Source: Herbaspirillum sp. CF444 (GTDB taxonomy: Bacteria > Pseudomonadota > Gammaproteobacteria > Burkholderiales > Burkholderiaceae_D). From it: 64,000 nt of DNA. The DNA lies in contig NZ_AKJW01000018.1 in assembly GCF_000282135.1 (NCBI RefSeq), positions 275,756 to 339,755 on the forward strand, given 5' to 3'. A program made the position numbers and the translations under genes. The notes beneath the pieces were generated by a model. That model made no database searches. It was not told the origin of the DNA and saw only the letters and a list, made by a program, of their open reading frames with translations. Position 1 is the first letter of the stretch, and every line of letters begins with the position of its first letter. Below are positions 55,589-64,000 of the stretch, piece after piece.

Positions 55589-56845
55589 ATGAGATTGCCA
55601 CCCGCAATCGTTCCCCACACGGAAGAAGTCTTGCGTGAAATTTTACGTTTTACCGGTCCTGCCGACGTGACGCTGTCGCGCTATTTTCGCGAGAATCCCA
55701 AGCTGGGCGGTCGTGAACGCGGCGTGATCGCGGAAGCGGTCTACGGCTTGTTGCGCAACAAGTCGGTTTACACCAATTTCGCCGAATCCGGCGTCGGCCC
55801 GATGATGCGTCGCATGGCGCTGCTGGGCCTGACGGATACCGTCAGCATTGAATCGATCGCCGGTTTGTCGGCGGAAGAAGTCGAATGGCTGACGCGCACC
55901 GCGCAAATCGACCGCAATAAATTACCGCTGGCCATGCGCGCCAACTTGCCGCCCTGGCTGCTGGACAAGCTGATCGCGCGCGACGGCGAAGCTGCCGCGA
56001 TGGAACTGGCCGATGCCATGAATCAGCCAGCGCCGCTGGATCTGCGCGTCAACGCCATCAAGGCCAATCGCGACGACGTCGCGGCGGAACTGGCGGCAGC
56101 GCCGATTCTGTGCGAGCCGACTCCCTATTCGCCGCTGGGTTTGCGCGTCATCAAAAAACCGGCGCTGCAGAATCTGCCCCTGTTCAAGGATGGCGCGATC
56201 GAAGTGCAGGACGAAGGCAGCCAGTTGCTGGCGCAGATCGTCGGCGCCAAGCGCGGCGAGATGGTCGCCGATTTCTGCGCGGGCGCGGGCGGCAAGACAT
56301 TGGCGCTCGGCGCCAGCATGCGCAACACCGGCCGTTTGTATGCCTTCGACGTGTCCGAAAAGCGCCTGGCCAAGCTGAAGCCGCGCCTGGCGCGCAGCGG
56401 CCTGTCGAACGTGCATCCGGTCATGATCGCGCACGAGAACGACGCCAAGGTCAAACGCCTGGCCGGCAAGATCGACCGGGTTCTGGTCGATGCGCCTTGC
56501 AGCGGTCTGGGCACCTTGCGCCGCAATCCCGACATGAAGTGGCGGCAGACGGTGGAAACCATCGCCGAGATGCATGCCAAGCAGGTCAGCATCCTGACCA
56601 GCGCAGCGCGTCTGGTGAAAGCAGGCGGTCGCCTGGTCTACGGCACCTGCAGTTTTCTCAACGAAGAAAACGAAGACGTCGTGACCGAGTTCATGCAAAA
56701 CAATCCCGACTTCACGCTGGTGCCGATGGGCGCCGTGCTGGAAGAACAAAAGATCGCGCTGGAAATGGGAGACTACCTGAAGCTGCTGCCGAATCTGCAT
56801 CAGACCGACGGTTTCTTCGCTGCCGTATTGGAACGCAAGAAATAA
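55589..56845 (+). CDS. RsmB/NOP2-type RNA m5C methyltransferase
   Basis: 418 residues. SAM-dependent methylation of cytosine C5 in RNA. N-terminal NusB-like/RNA-binding part, then catalytic domain: VADFCAGAGGKTLALG (SAM site), VLVDAPCSGLGTLRRNPD and YGTCSFLNEEN, giving the two conserved Cys. It lacks the full RsmB N-terminal length and resembles the YebU/RsmB-like paralogs of betaproteobacteria. Which rRNA or tRNA is modified is unknown. Its stop overlaps the next start (TAATG). Confidence 0.9.
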   Translation: MRLPPAIVPHTEEVLREILRFTGPADVTLSRYFRENPKLGGRERGVIAEAVYGLLRNKSVYTNFAESGVGPMMRRMALLGLTDTVSIESIAGLSAEEVEWLTRTAQIDRNKLPLAMRANLPPWLLDKLIARDGEAAAMELADAMNQPAPLDLRVNAIKANRDDVAAELAAAPILCEPTPYSPLGLRVIKKPALQNLPLFKDGAIEVQDEGSQLLAQIVGAKRGEMVADFCAGAGGKTLALGASMRNTGRLYAFDVSEKRLAKLKPRLARSGLSNVHPVMIAHENDAKVKRLAGKIDRVLVDAPCSGLGTLRRNPDMKWRQTVETIAEMHAKQVSILTSAARLVKAGGRLVYGTCSFLNEENEDVVTEFMQNNPDFTLVPMGAVLEEQKIALEMGDYLKLLPNLHQTDGFFAAVLERKK

Positions 56846-57426
56846 TGCGGACAGGGATGTTGCCCGTGCGCCGGGCTGTCTGGCTGTCGCTGGCGTTGTT
56901 GTCCGTCGGCGGCGCAGCGCAGGCTTTCGATGCCGGGTCGCAAGCGAAGCCGATGGCGGCGCAGGGCACCCTGCAAGTCGCGTTTGCACCGGGCGACGAC
57001 ATCGAAGGACTGATCGCCGAGACGCTCGACCAGGCTCGCAAGCAGGTGTTGGTGCAAGCTTATATCCTGACGAGCAAGCCGCTGACCGCTGCATTGATCG
57101 CCGCGCGCAAACGCGGTATCGACGTGCGCGTGCTGGTCGATGCAGAGCAGCTCAACAAGTCGGGCCGCGATCGCATTGCGGAGATGCAGCATGCCGGCAT
57201 CACGGTCCGGCAAGAAACGAAATACAAGAACGCGCACAATAAAGTCATCGTCATTGACGCCGACAACGCCGACGCGACGGTGATTACCGGCAGCTATAAT
57301 TTCACTTGGACTGCGCAGAACAAGAACGCAGAAAATATCCTGGTCGCTCGCAAAAATCCGCCTCTCGCCGCCAGATATGCCGCCAACTGGATGCGCCATT
57401 TCCAGGATGCAGAGGCTTACCAATAA
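56845..57426 (+). CDS. Exported PLD-family nuclease-like protein
   Basis: 193 residues; the ATG at 56845 overlaps the methyltransferase stop. Signal peptide about 1-27 (VRRAVWLSLALLSVGGAAQA). One HxKxxxxD motif only: NAHNKVIVIDADN with ITGSYNFT after it, so it should act as a homodimer like Nuc endonuclease and bfiI-type enzymes. Periplasmic nonspecific DNA or phosphodiester hydrolysis is likely. Co-translation with an RNA methyltransferase has no obvious functional reason. Confidence 0.86.
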   Translation: MRTGMLPVRRAVWLSLALLSVGGAAQAFDAGSQAKPMAAQGTLQVAFAPGDDIEGLIAETLDQARKQVLVQAYILTSKPLTAALIAARKRGIDVRVLVDAEQLNKSGRDRIAEMQHAGITVRQETKYKNAHNKVIVIDADNADATVITGSYNFTWTAQNKNAENILVARKNPPLAARYAANWMRHFQDAEAYQ

Positions 57427-57464
57427 GATTGACTACATAGCGCGCCTGTCTCGCTACAAGGACC

Positions 57465-58802
57465 ATGTCGACTTTGTTATCCGATTTCTACGAATACCTG
57501 TTTGGCGATCTGGCTCCGCTGGAACTGGCGCGCCAGTTCATCGTCATTCTCCTGTGCGTGCTGGCGGGCCTGGGTTTGTCGCGCTGGGTGCGCAAGCTGT
57601 TCACGCTGTCAGGCAGCGAGGACAGCGTCGTCAACATCGGCGTCAAGAGTTTCGTGCGGGTGTTGTCGCCGCTGCTGATCCTGATCCTGCTGGCGCTGGC
57701 GCGGCTGGTGCTGATCCGGCTGAAGCTGCCGGTGACGCTGTGGCAGGTCATGCTGCCGCTGATGATTTCGCAGGTGGCGATGCGCTTCGTGTTTTACGTG
57801 CTGCGCCGGATTTTCATCAAGGACGCGACGGCCGGCGCCTTCCTCCAGCTGTTCGAAAAAGTCTTCGCGGCGCTGGTCTGGATCTGCGTGCTGCTGTACA
57901 TCACCGGCCTGTGGCCCGAGCTGGTCGACTATCTCGACGAGACCATGCTGCCGCTGGGCCGCCACAAGACCTCGTTGCTGACCATTTTGCAGGCTACGGC
58001 GTCGGTATTGGTGACATTGATCATCGCCATGTGGGCCGGCGCCATGCTGGAAGACCGGCTGATGAAGCTCAACACCATGCACTCGTCGCTGCGCACCGTG
58101 GTGGCGCGGCTGGTACGGGCGATCCTGATCCTGGTGGCGATTCTGGTCAGCTTGTCGCTGGTCGGCATTGATCTGACGGTGCTGTCGGTGTTCGGCGGCG
58201 CCCTGGGCGTCGGCCTCGGCCTGGGTTTGCAAAAGATCGCCAGCAGCTATGTATCGGGCTTCGTGATCCTGCTGGAGCGCAGCCTGGCCATTGGCGACAT
58301 GGTCAACGTCGACCGCTATTTCGGCAAGGTCACGCAGATCAATACGCGCTACACTATTCTCGAAGGTCTGGACGGCATCGAATCGGTGTTGCCGAACGAA
58401 ATGTTCATGTCCAGCCCGGTGCAAAACTACTCGCTGAATCGAAAAATTATACGTCTGGCAACACAAGTTACCATTTTGTATCAGGACGATATCGAAACGG
58501 TCTTGTCTATGCTGGAGCAGGCCACGATTGCCGTGGAGCGGGTTTCCGACCAGATCCTGCCGCAAGCCTTGCTGCTCAAGATCGGCGAGGACGGTTTGCA
58601 GTTGGAAATAGGTTTTTGGATCACCGATCCCGAAAACGGTCGGCTGAATGTGCTGTCGGACGTTAACAGGGCTATCTGGCGGGTATTCAAAACCCAGGGA
58701 ATCCAGGTGGCGCATCCAAAACGCGACATTCGCGTGATGGATCAGCGCAGTTTTGAACAAAGTATTGTCAGTCAGGCATCTTCCGCGCACAAGGATGCAT
58801 AA
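57465..58802 (+). CDS. Mechanosensitive channel, MscS family
   Basis: 445 residues. Several N-terminal helices (about 20-180) precede the pore region VLSVFGGALGVGLGLGLQKIASSYVSGFVILLERSL, which carries the conserved Gly/Ala ridge, then the beta domain (GDMVNVDRYFGKVTQINTRYTILEG) and C-terminal cage. Longer than MscS (286), close to the MscM/YnaI-type size. Opens under membrane tension to release osmolytes. ATG at 57465 with AAGGACC upstream. Confidence 0.91.
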   Translation: MSTLLSDFYEYLFGDLAPLELARQFIVILLCVLAGLGLSRWVRKLFTLSGSEDSVVNIGVKSFVRVLSPLLILILLALARLVLIRLKLPVTLWQVMLPLMISQVAMRFVFYVLRRIFIKDATAGAFLQLFEKVFAALVWICVLLYITGLWPELVDYLDETMLPLGRHKTSLLTILQATASVLVTLIIAMWAGAMLEDRLMKLNTMHSSLRTVVARLVRAILILVAILVSLSLVGIDLTVLSVFGGALGVGLGLGLQKIASSYVSGFVILLERSLAIGDMVNVDRYFGKVTQINTRYTILEGLDGIESVLPNEMFMSSPVQNYSLNRKIIRLATQVTILYQDDIETVLSMLEQATIAVERVSDQILPQALLLKIGEDGLQLEIGFWITDPENGRLNVLSDVNRAIWRVFKTQGIQVAHPKRDIRVMDQRSFEQSIVSQASSAHKDA

Positions 58803-58950
58803 TCAGCGTACAATGCCGGAAAATACAAGAATATAAGTGGTAGATAGTTGCAACTTCGGATTGCAACTCAAGTTTCAATCCGGTCGCCTCTCCGCTGGCG
58901 ACTCAGCTTGGCAAGTTCAATTGCCGTGAAGTATTTCTTTTGGAGTGGTA

Positions 58951-60147
58951 ATGACTGTAGATTCGATCCTGGACTTTCTTTCGAACGGTTTGCTGCATGC
59001 GACCGGTTGGCAGATTTTCTTTTATACCCTGATCATGACGCACATCACGATTGCGGGTGTGACCATTTACCTGCATCGTTGCCAGGCGCACCGTGCGCTG
59101 GATCTGCACGCCATTCCAAGCCATTTCTTCCGCCTCTGGCTGTGGATGACCACCGGCATGGTCACCAAGGAATGGGCTGCGATTCACCGCAAGCACCACG
59201 CCAAGTGCGAAACCGAAGAAGATCCGCACAGCCCGCAAGTGCGCGGCATCAAGAAAGTGCTGCTGGAAGGCGCCGAACTGTATCGCGCCGAGTCCAAGAA
59301 CGCCGAAACCATGGAAAAGTACGGCCATGGCACGCCGGACGACTGGGTCGAGCACAACATCTACAGCAAATACGGCTGGCAAGGCGTTGGCCTGATGCTG
59401 ATCATCAACGTCATGCTGTTCGGCGTCATCGGTCTGACCGTGTGGGCCGTGCAGATGCTGTGGATCCCGATCACCGCCGCCGGCATCATCAACGGCATCG
59501 GTCACTACTGGGGCTACCGCAACTACGATTGCAACGACGCTGCGACCAACGTGTTCCCATGGGGCATCATCATCGGCGGCGAAGAACTGCACAACAACCA
59601 TCACACTTTCGGCACATCGGCCAAGCTGTCGTCCAAGTGGTATGAGTTCGACATCGGCTGGATGTACATCCGCATCCTGGAAATGATGGGTTTGGCCAAG
59701 GTCAAGAAGGTTGCTCCGGCGCCGAAGTTCGATCGCCAGAAGCTGGTCGCCGACTTCGACACGCTGCAATCCGTGATCGCCAACCGCTACGACGTCATGT
59801 CCAAGTATGCCAAGTCGCTGAAGCGCGCCTGGGCTGACGAACTGGAACATCTGGCCGAGAAGGCCAAGCTGGAATCGCGTTTCCTCAAATCGTCCAAGAA
59901 GCTGCTGCAACGCGAGCCGGCCAAACTGGAAGACGGTCAGAAGCAACAATTGTCCGAACTCTTCACCCACAGCAAGGCGCTGCAAACCATGCACGAAATG
60001 CGTGTGGAACTGGGCTCGATCTGGGGTCGCTCCAACTCGACGCGCGAACAGCTGCTGCATCAGTTGCAAGACTGGTGCGTGCGCGCCGAAGCCTCCGGCA
60101 TCCATGCCTTGCGCGACTTCGCGCAGCGCTTGCGTAGCTACGCTTAA
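58951..60147 (+). CDS. Acyl-CoA/acyl-lipid fatty acid desaturase
   Basis: 398 residues, ATG at 58951 behind TGGAGTGG. Three di-iron His boxes are visible: HRCQAHR, HRKHH and HNNHH, with a late extra His. Four membrane helices flank them. This is the delta-9 desaturase (DesC/Ole1-like) class, adding a double bond to saturated acyl chains. The C-terminal 130 residues form a charged helical domain (KLVADFDTLQSVIANR... to the end) not needed for catalysis in short homologs. Own promoter; the next gene begins 2 bases after. Confidence 0.9.
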   Translation: MTVDSILDFLSNGLLHATGWQIFFYTLIMTHITIAGVTIYLHRCQAHRALDLHAIPSHFFRLWLWMTTGMVTKEWAAIHRKHHAKCETEEDPHSPQVRGIKKVLLEGAELYRAESKNAETMEKYGHGTPDDWVEHNIYSKYGWQGVGLMLIINVMLFGVIGLTVWAVQMLWIPITAAGIINGIGHYWGYRNYDCNDAATNVFPWGIIIGGEELHNNHHTFGTSAKLSSKWYEFDIGWMYIRILEMMGLAKVKKVAPAPKFDRQKLVADFDTLQSVIANRYDVMSKYAKSLKRAWADELEHLAEKAKLESRFLKSSKKLLQREPAKLEDGQKQQLSELFTHSKALQTMHEMRVELGSIWGRSNSTREQLLHQLQDWCVRAEASGIHALRDFAQRLRSYA

Positions 60148-60148
60148 T

Positions 60149-60544
60149 TTGTCACGGTCGGCTGTGGGTAAAATCTTTTCTTCGGTTTTGCTCGCGGCCG
60201 TCGCCGCTTCGGCGGCATTTCCCGGCGCAACGCTGGCGAAAACTTCCACGCTTACTCTTCCCGGCATCAAACTTCAAAGCCAGCAACGCGTGATTTATCG
60301 CTGTGCGGGCGATGTCCGTCTGCCGGTGCGTTACCTGAACACCGACGCCGGCTCCATGGCCTATCTGCCGGCGGGAGGCAAGAAGCTTCTGTTCGTCAGC
60401 GTGATGGCGGCTTCCGGCGTGAAATATGTTGCCGGCAACTACACCTGGTGGACCAGGGGTAATGAGGGATTTCTGACGGATGAAACGCAAGGGGACGACG
60501 CCGATCCGGTCCTGAAGGATTGCCGGCAGATTGAGCAGTGGTAG
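60149..60544 (+). CDS. MliC-like lysozyme inhibitor (putative)
   Basis: 131 residues from a TTG at 60149; a GTG at 60164 is an alternative. Signal peptide (VGKIFSSVLLAAVAASAAFPGATLA). The mature region has the MliC/PliC pattern: VIYRCAGDVRLPVRYLNTDAGSMA, MAASGVKYVAGNYTWWTRGNEGFL and a closing DCRQIEQW, whose Cys can pair with the one in YRCAG. The key Ser-Gly-x-x-Tyr loop (SGVKY) is present. No lipobox, so periplasmic rather than lipid-anchored. Probably protects peptidoglycan from host c-type lysozyme. Confidence 0.75.
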   Translation: MSRSAVGKIFSSVLLAAVAASAAFPGATLAKTSTLTLPGIKLQSQQRVIYRCAGDVRLPVRYLNTDAGSMAYLPAGGKKLLFVSVMAASGVKYVAGNYTWWTRGNEGFLTDETQGDDADPVLKDCRQIEQW

Positions 60545-60628
60545 TGCTTTATCGTCGTGTGTCGCCGGCGATGCGTGCAGAGGAGTGCAATATAATCCCG
60601 ACGAAAATTTTGCCAGCCGCACAGGCAT

Positions 60629-60666
60629 AAAAAAGCCCCGCAGATAATATCGCGGGGCTTTTTTTC
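60629..60666. terminator. Bidirectional terminator before rpmG
   Basis: 9-bp GC-rich stem AAGCCCCGC / GCGGGGCTT with A-run and T-run, shared by the convergent MliC-like and rpmG genes. Confidence 0.88.
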
Positions 60667-60682
60667 TACAAGAGGGGATCAA

Positions 60683-60850
60683 TTACTTGATCTTGGTCTC
60701 TTTGTATTCGACGTGCTTGCGTGCCTTGGGATCGAACTTCATGATCGCCAGTTTTTCAGGCGTTGTACGCTTGTTCTTTGTCGTGGTGTAGAAGTGACCT
60801 GTACCTGCGGTCGACTCCAGCTTGATTTTGTCGCGGCCGGATTTAGCCAT
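60683..60850 (-). CDS. rpmG: Ribosomal protein L33
   Basis: 55 residues: starts [18 protein letters not shown] and ends [11 protein letters not shown]. The zinc Cys pairs of some L33 forms are absent (the C-minus type). ATG at 60850, 24 bases after rpmB on the same strand. Confidence 0.97.
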   Translation of the reverse strand: MAKSGRDKIKLESTAGTGHFYTTTKNKRTTPEKLAIMKFDPKARKHVEYKETKIK

Positions 60851-60874
60851 GATAGATTTCCTTTACTCTGCTAG

Positions 60875-61111
60875 TTAGACTTTTTCGCCGCGAGCACGCA
60901 TGTCGGCCAAAACGGCATCAATGCCGACTTTGTCGATTACGCGCAAACCAGCGTTGGACAAGCGCAGGGAAACCCAGCGGTTTTCCGACTCAACGAAAAT
61001 GCGACGGTTTTGCAGGTTAGGCAAAAAGCGACGCTTGGTCTTGTTGTTCGCATGGGAAACGTTGTTGCCGACCATCGGCCCCTTCCCGGTGACTTGGCAG
61101 ACACGTGCCAT
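60875..61111 (-). CDS. rpmB: Ribosomal protein L28
   Basis: 78 residues. [27 protein letters not shown] start, and [19 protein letters not shown] near the end, standard L28. Only the first Cys of the zinc motif remains. First gene of the rpmB-rpmG pair, with ATG at 61111 and AAGGAG upstream. Confidence 0.97.
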   Translation of the reverse strand: MARVCQVTGKGPMVGNNVSHANNKTKRRFLPNLQNRRIFVESENRWVSLRLSNAGLRVIDKVGIDAVLADMRARGEKV

Positions 61112-61271
61112 GTTAGTACTCCTTAAAAATTCCAGAAATTGGAAAAAAGGAGAGTATATAGAGAAAACTCTGATTTTTCAATGACTTGCGAAAAACAATT
61201 GTGTCGTTGATTGTTTTTAAATTTAACAATTGGACTTGGGCCTCTGAATCTCGTCTATTCACGACCAGTTC

Positions 61272-61946
61272 TCACAGTTGCCCGTGTTCCGCAAAAGAGT
61301 AGGTCTGTCGCCCGGCCACCACAATATGGTCGAGAACCTTGATGTCGACCAGGCCCAGGGCTTGTTTGAGATTAGTGGTCAGGTGCAGGTCGGCCTCACT
61401 CGGATCGGCTTCGCCGGACGGATGGTTATGCGCCAGGATCAGGCCGGCCGCATTGTGCGCCAGCGCCGCCTTGACGATTTCGCGCGGATAGACGCTGGCA
61501 TGCGTCAGGGTGCCGCGAAACAGCTCTTCCGACGCGATCAGACGATTTTTGACGTCGAGGAAGAGGACGACGAAGGCCTCGTAGGCTTTTCCCTGCAAGA
61601 GCAGTTGCAGATACTGCTTCACGGCCTGCGGGGAACTGAGCGTTGCGCCGGTGCGCAGCTCCTCCGACAGCGCGCGCCGTGCCAGTTCCAGCACGGCCTG
61701 CAATTGCGCATACTTGGCCGGTCCCAGTCCGTTGATGCGGGAAAAATCGGCCAGCCTGGCGGCGAACATGGCTTGCAGCGAGCCGAAGTGTCCCACCATG
61801 TCGCGCCCCAGATCGACGGCGCTTTTGCCGGCCACGCCGACGCGCAGGAACACCGCCAGCAATTCGGCGTCAGACAGCGCATGAGCGCCTTGCTTGATCA
61901 GCCGCTCGCGCGGGCGCTGGTCTTCCGGCCAGTCGGTAATCGCCAT
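61272..61946 (-). CDS. radC: RadC (UPF0758) JAMM-domain protein
   Basis: 224 residues from the ATG at 61946 (AAAGGA upstream). N-terminal helix-hairpin-helix DNA-binding segment ([21 protein letters not shown]) and a JAB/MPN metal domain with Glu in FRGTL, and [14 protein letters not shown] for the zinc site. Role in recombination or repair is unproven despite the name. Divergent from fkpB. Confidence 0.94.
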   Translation of the reverse strand: MAITDWPEDQRPRERLIKQGAHALSDAELLAVFLRVGVAGKSAVDLGRDMVGHFGSLQAMFAARLADFSRINGLGPAKYAQLQAVLELARRALSEELRTGATLSSPQAVKQYLQLLLQGKAYEAFVVLFLDVKNRLIASEELFRGTLTHASVYPREIVKAALAHNAAGLILAHNHPSGEADPSEADLHLTTNLKQALGLVDIKVLDHIVVAGRQTYSFAEHGQL

Positions 61947-62044
61947 GGGGTCCTTTGTTAGCTGGTTTAAGTCGGGGCTTGTTTTTACGGAGTCGGGCAA
62001 GGTGGCTTACAATAGCGGGCTGTCACGCTTACTGAATATTCTTC

Positions 62045-62500
62045 ATGTCCAACCCATCTGTCCCGGTCGTCACCGAAAACGCCTACCTCACGTTGCACTA
62101 TCGCCTGGCATCCATGGCCGGCGAAAACATCGTCAGCACCTTTGAGGAAAAGCCCGCCACGCTGCAATTCGGTCAGGGCCAACTGGCGCCGTTTCTTGAG
62201 GCTTGCCTGCTTGGATTGGAGGAAGGCGTGCATCAGACGTTTGAGCTGTCGCCCGAGAAGGCCTTTGGACCGCGCAACCCGGAATTGATTCAGCGCATCT
62301 CGCGCGCGACGCTGGAAGAAAACTCGTCCATGGACGAAGACTATCGCGTCGGCGACCTCGTCGATTTTGCCGCACCCGGCGGCGGACGCTTTGCCGGCGT
62401 GCTGCGCGAGATTGACGAGCAGGGCGCGCTGTTCGATTTCAACCATCCGTTGGCCGGACAAACGCTGAAATTTGAAGTAAAAATCATCGGGATTCTGTAA
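62045..62500 (+). CDS. fkpB: FKBP-type peptidyl-prolyl isomerase, SlpA-like
   Basis: 151 residues. FKBP fold with an inserted IF chaperone domain: [45 protein letters not shown], then the IF segment about 70-125. SlpA/FkpB acts as a cytoplasmic prolyl isomerase and chaperone. It precedes ispH by 10 bases, the usual order in proteobacteria. Confidence 0.94.
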   Translation: MSNPSVPVVTENAYLTLHYRLASMAGENIVSTFEEKPATLQFGQGQLAPFLEACLLGLEEGVHQTFELSPEKAFGPRNPELIQRISRATLEENSSMDEDYRVGDLVDFAAPGGGRFAGVLREIDEQGALFDFNHPLAGQTLKFEVKIIGIL

Positions 62501-62510
62501 GGTGCTCGAT

Positions 62511-63473
62511 ATGGATAAGCAAGAACCTGAAATTCTATTGGCCCAACCGCGCGGTTTCTGTGCCGGCGTCGATCGCGCGATTGAAATCGTCGAGCGCGCG
62601 CTGACGCAATTCGGCGCGCCGATCTACGTGCGCCATGAGATCGTGCACAACGCCTACGTCGTTGCCGACCTGCGCAGCAAGGGCGCCATCTTCATCGAAG
62701 AGTTGGCCGACGTCCCGGCCGGCAACACCGTCATTTTTTCTGCGCACGGCGTTTCCAAGGCCGTGCAGGCCGAAGCGCTGGAGCGCGGCCTGGCCGTGTT
62801 CGACGCCACCTGCCCGTTGGTCACCAAGGTCCACATGGAAGTGGCCAAGATGCGTCGCGAAGGCCGTGAGATCATCATGATCGGCCACGAAGGCCATCCC
62901 GAAGTCGAAGGCACCATGGGCCAGACCGAAGCCGGCATGTATCTGGTGGAGACCGTCGACGATGTCATGAAACTCGCGGTTACCGATCCTGATCTGCTGG
63001 CCTACGTATCGCAGACCACGCTGTCGGTGGACGACACCACCGACATCATCGCCGCGCTGAAGAGCAAATTCCCCAACATCGCCGAGCCGAAAAAAGGCGA
63101 CATCTGCTACGCCACCACCAATCGTCAGGAAGCCGTCAAGTTCATGGCGCCGCAAGTCGACGTCGTGATCGTGGTCGGCAGCCCCAACAGCTCCAACTCC
63201 AATCGCCTGCGCGAAGTGGCCGAGAAAAAGGGCGTGCCGGCCTACATGGTCGACAACGCCGATCTGATCAATGCCGACTGGCTGGTCGGCAAGAAACGCA
63301 TCGGCGTCACCGCCGGCGCGTCGGCTCCCGAAGTGCTGGTGCAGGCCGTCATCGACAGGCTCAAGGAAGGCGCAACACGCAGTGTTCGCATTCTCGACGG
63401 GATTGAAGAAAATGTGACCTTTCCCATGCCCAAAGGCCTGGGTGGCGGGCGCTCCATCGTCAGCAACGGGTAA
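62511..63473 (+). CDS. ispH: 4-hydroxy-3-methylbut-2-enyl diphosphate reductase
   Basis: 320 residues from the ATG at 62511, with AAGGTG upstream; a GTG at 62502 is alternative. Last enzyme of the MEP isoprenoid pathway, giving IPP and DMAPP (EC 1.17.7.4). Three iron-sulfur Cys are present in [21 protein letters not shown] and [11 protein letters not shown], plus the catalytic Glu region [16 protein letters not shown]. Confidence 0.97.
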   Translation: MDKQEPEILLAQPRGFCAGVDRAIEIVERALTQFGAPIYVRHEIVHNAYVVADLRSKGAIFIEELADVPAGNTVIFSAHGVSKAVQAEALERGLAVFDATCPLVTKVHMEVAKMRREGREIIMIGHEGHPEVEGTMGQTEAGMYLVETVDDVMKLAVTDPDLLAYVSQTTLSVDDTTDIIAALKSKFPNIAEPKKGDICYATTNRQEAVKFMAPQVDVVIVVGSPNSSNSNRLREVAEKKGVPAYMVDNADLINADWLVGKKRIGVTAGASAPEVLVQAVIDRLKEGATRSVRILDGIEENVTFPMPKGLGGGRSIVSNG

Positions 63474-63521
63474 GCATTCCGGCGGCGGAATACGCCGCTT
63501 GCTCTGCAAGCGCAACAGATC

Positions 63522-63547
63522 AAAGCGTACTCCGGTGCGCTTTTTTT
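63522..63547 (+). terminator. Intrinsic terminator of ispH
   Basis: 9-bp stem AAAGCGTAC / GTGCGCTTT with one G-U pair, TCCG loop and seven T; 49 bases after the stop. Confidence 0.78.
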
Positions 63548-63621
63548 ACGCCTTCAATTGAGCGGACGCTCAGTCCTGACGCGGATTTGCGTCTGTTCTC
63601 GTATTACGGGATCGGCTTAGG

Positions 63622-63627
63622 TATAAT
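63622..63627 (+). promoter_or_regulatory. Candidate -10 element for the next operon
   Basis: Perfect TATAAT within GGTATAATCC, 87 bases before the small ORF. No good -35 at 17 bases, so it may depend on an activator. Confidence 0.4.
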
Positions 63628-63713
63628 CCCGCTCCAACCGGCGAGCCCCCACAAGGGATGCTCGTCTTCTCGATATCATCAGACCTTTCGACCAAGAAGG
63701 AGCGCAACCGATC

Positions 63714-63815
63714 ATGAGCATCCGCATGAGCACTTTCAATTATCCGCCCCAGCTTGCCCGTGCACGCTCCATCTTGACGCGTTTCTCCGACTTCTCGTCT
63801 TATCTGCATTCATAG
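63714..63815 (+). CDS. 33-residue possible leader peptide
   Basis: ATG at 63714 with AAGGAGCGCAACC upstream, a strong ribosome site that makes translation likely. The product starts MSIRMSTFNYPPQLAR and ends FSDFSSYLHS; it is rich in Ser and Arg, with few Leu and Ile and no Val. The stop overlaps a perfect 18-bp palindrome. It sits 164 bases before the probable livH start, so it may be a regulatory leader. No homolog recognised. Confidence 0.45.
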   Translation: MSIRMSTFNYPPQLARARSILTRFSDFSSYLHS

Positions 63816-63832
63816 CATTCAGCGCTGAATGC
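63815..63832. promoter_or_regulatory. Perfect 18-bp palindrome after the leader ORF
   Basis: GCATTCAGCGCTGAATGC reads the same on both strands. As DNA it is a regulator site; as RNA it makes only a short hairpin. No T-run follows, so not a terminator. The stretch 63833-63979 holds nothing else I recognise. Confidence 0.5.
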
Positions 63833-63979
63833 CTTGTCCGGCATGGCCATCGGCCATTTTCAACGATTCTCCGATCGGGAACGGTTTTTGCTCTACAGCT
63901 CGCATGCAATCGTAGATGTTCAGGCATCTTGCATCGACATATCTCATTGACGTTACGAATTTAGGAAGCAGGTATTCTT

Positions 63980-64000
63980 ATGGACATATTCATCCAGCAA
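63980..64000 (+). CDS. livH: Start of a branched-chain amino acid permease gene, probable livH
   Basis: Only seven codons are in the window (MDIFIQQ). This start, with AGGAAGCAGG upstream, is what LivH proteins commonly show. Evidence is thin because of the truncation; it would be the inner-membrane permease of a LIV-type ABC transporter for Leu, Ile and Val. Confidence 0.5.

Noticed and set aside
63845..63952. A 35-codon ORF between the palindrome and livH
   Set aside because: No ribosome binding site, no conserved look, and composition like random sequence.

Overview
The window reads as chromosomal DNA of a GC-rich betaproteobacterium of the family Oxalobacteraceae, most like Herbaspirillum. 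This rests on protein character and gene order (exbB-exbD-lpxK-ycaR-kdsB-adk, xseA-sodB, rpmB-rpmG-radC-fkpB-ispH) and was not tested by a database search. I found no tRNA, rRNA, CRISPR array, intact insertion sequence or intact prophage. One decayed tyrosine-recombinase gene is present.

Layout. 1-8 kb is signalling: the end of an HDOD protein, a hybrid-free histidine kinase translationally coupled to two single-domain response regulators, a class I glutamine amidotransferase, a molybdate-type TOBE protein, and a PAS-PAS-GGDEF-EAL protein. 8-16 kb holds an exported lipid-binding-like protein and a phospholipase D lipoprotein, a PepSY/flavodoxin reductase fusion with a Fur-like site, a Bcr/CflA-type exporter and an arylformamidase-like hydrolase. 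16-22 kb is the homogentisate pathway (LysR, aromatic acid transporter, hmgA, fahA, maiA). 22-28 kb has a second EAL protein, a MaoC-like hydratase, an HxlR regulator, a MarR-MFS pair with matching palindromes, and a secreted esterase.

28.8-33 kb and 39.6-42.7 kb look like two parts of one electrophile/quinone-type stress response: an aldo-keto reductase, an isochorismatase-fold hydrolase, a YtcJ-type amidohydrolase and two XapX membrane proteins in the first; a LysR regulator, azoreductase, pirin and an OsmC-like protein in the second. Both parts carry almost the same 21-bp inverted repeat, which fits a LysR box. Between them lies a catabolic island (IclR, MFS transporter, 4-oxalomesaconate hydratase, 4-carboxy-4-hydroxy-2-oxoadipate aldolase) for the lower 4,5-cleavage pathway of gallate or protocatechuate. 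It is bordered by the recombinase remnant, which suggests acquisition.

42.7-64 kb is mostly housekeeping: sodB, xseA, exbB/exbD, lpxK, ycaR, kdsB, adk, a proton-pumping pyrophosphatase, an SDR, a patatin lipase, a barnase/barstar-like pair, purN, an RsmB-type methyltransferase with a coupled PLD nuclease, an MscS channel, a fatty acid desaturase, an MliC-like lysozyme inhibitor, rpmG, rpmB, radC, fkpB and ispH. The window ends in the first codons of a probable livH, preceded by a 33-codon ORF whose stop touches a perfect 18-bp palindrome.
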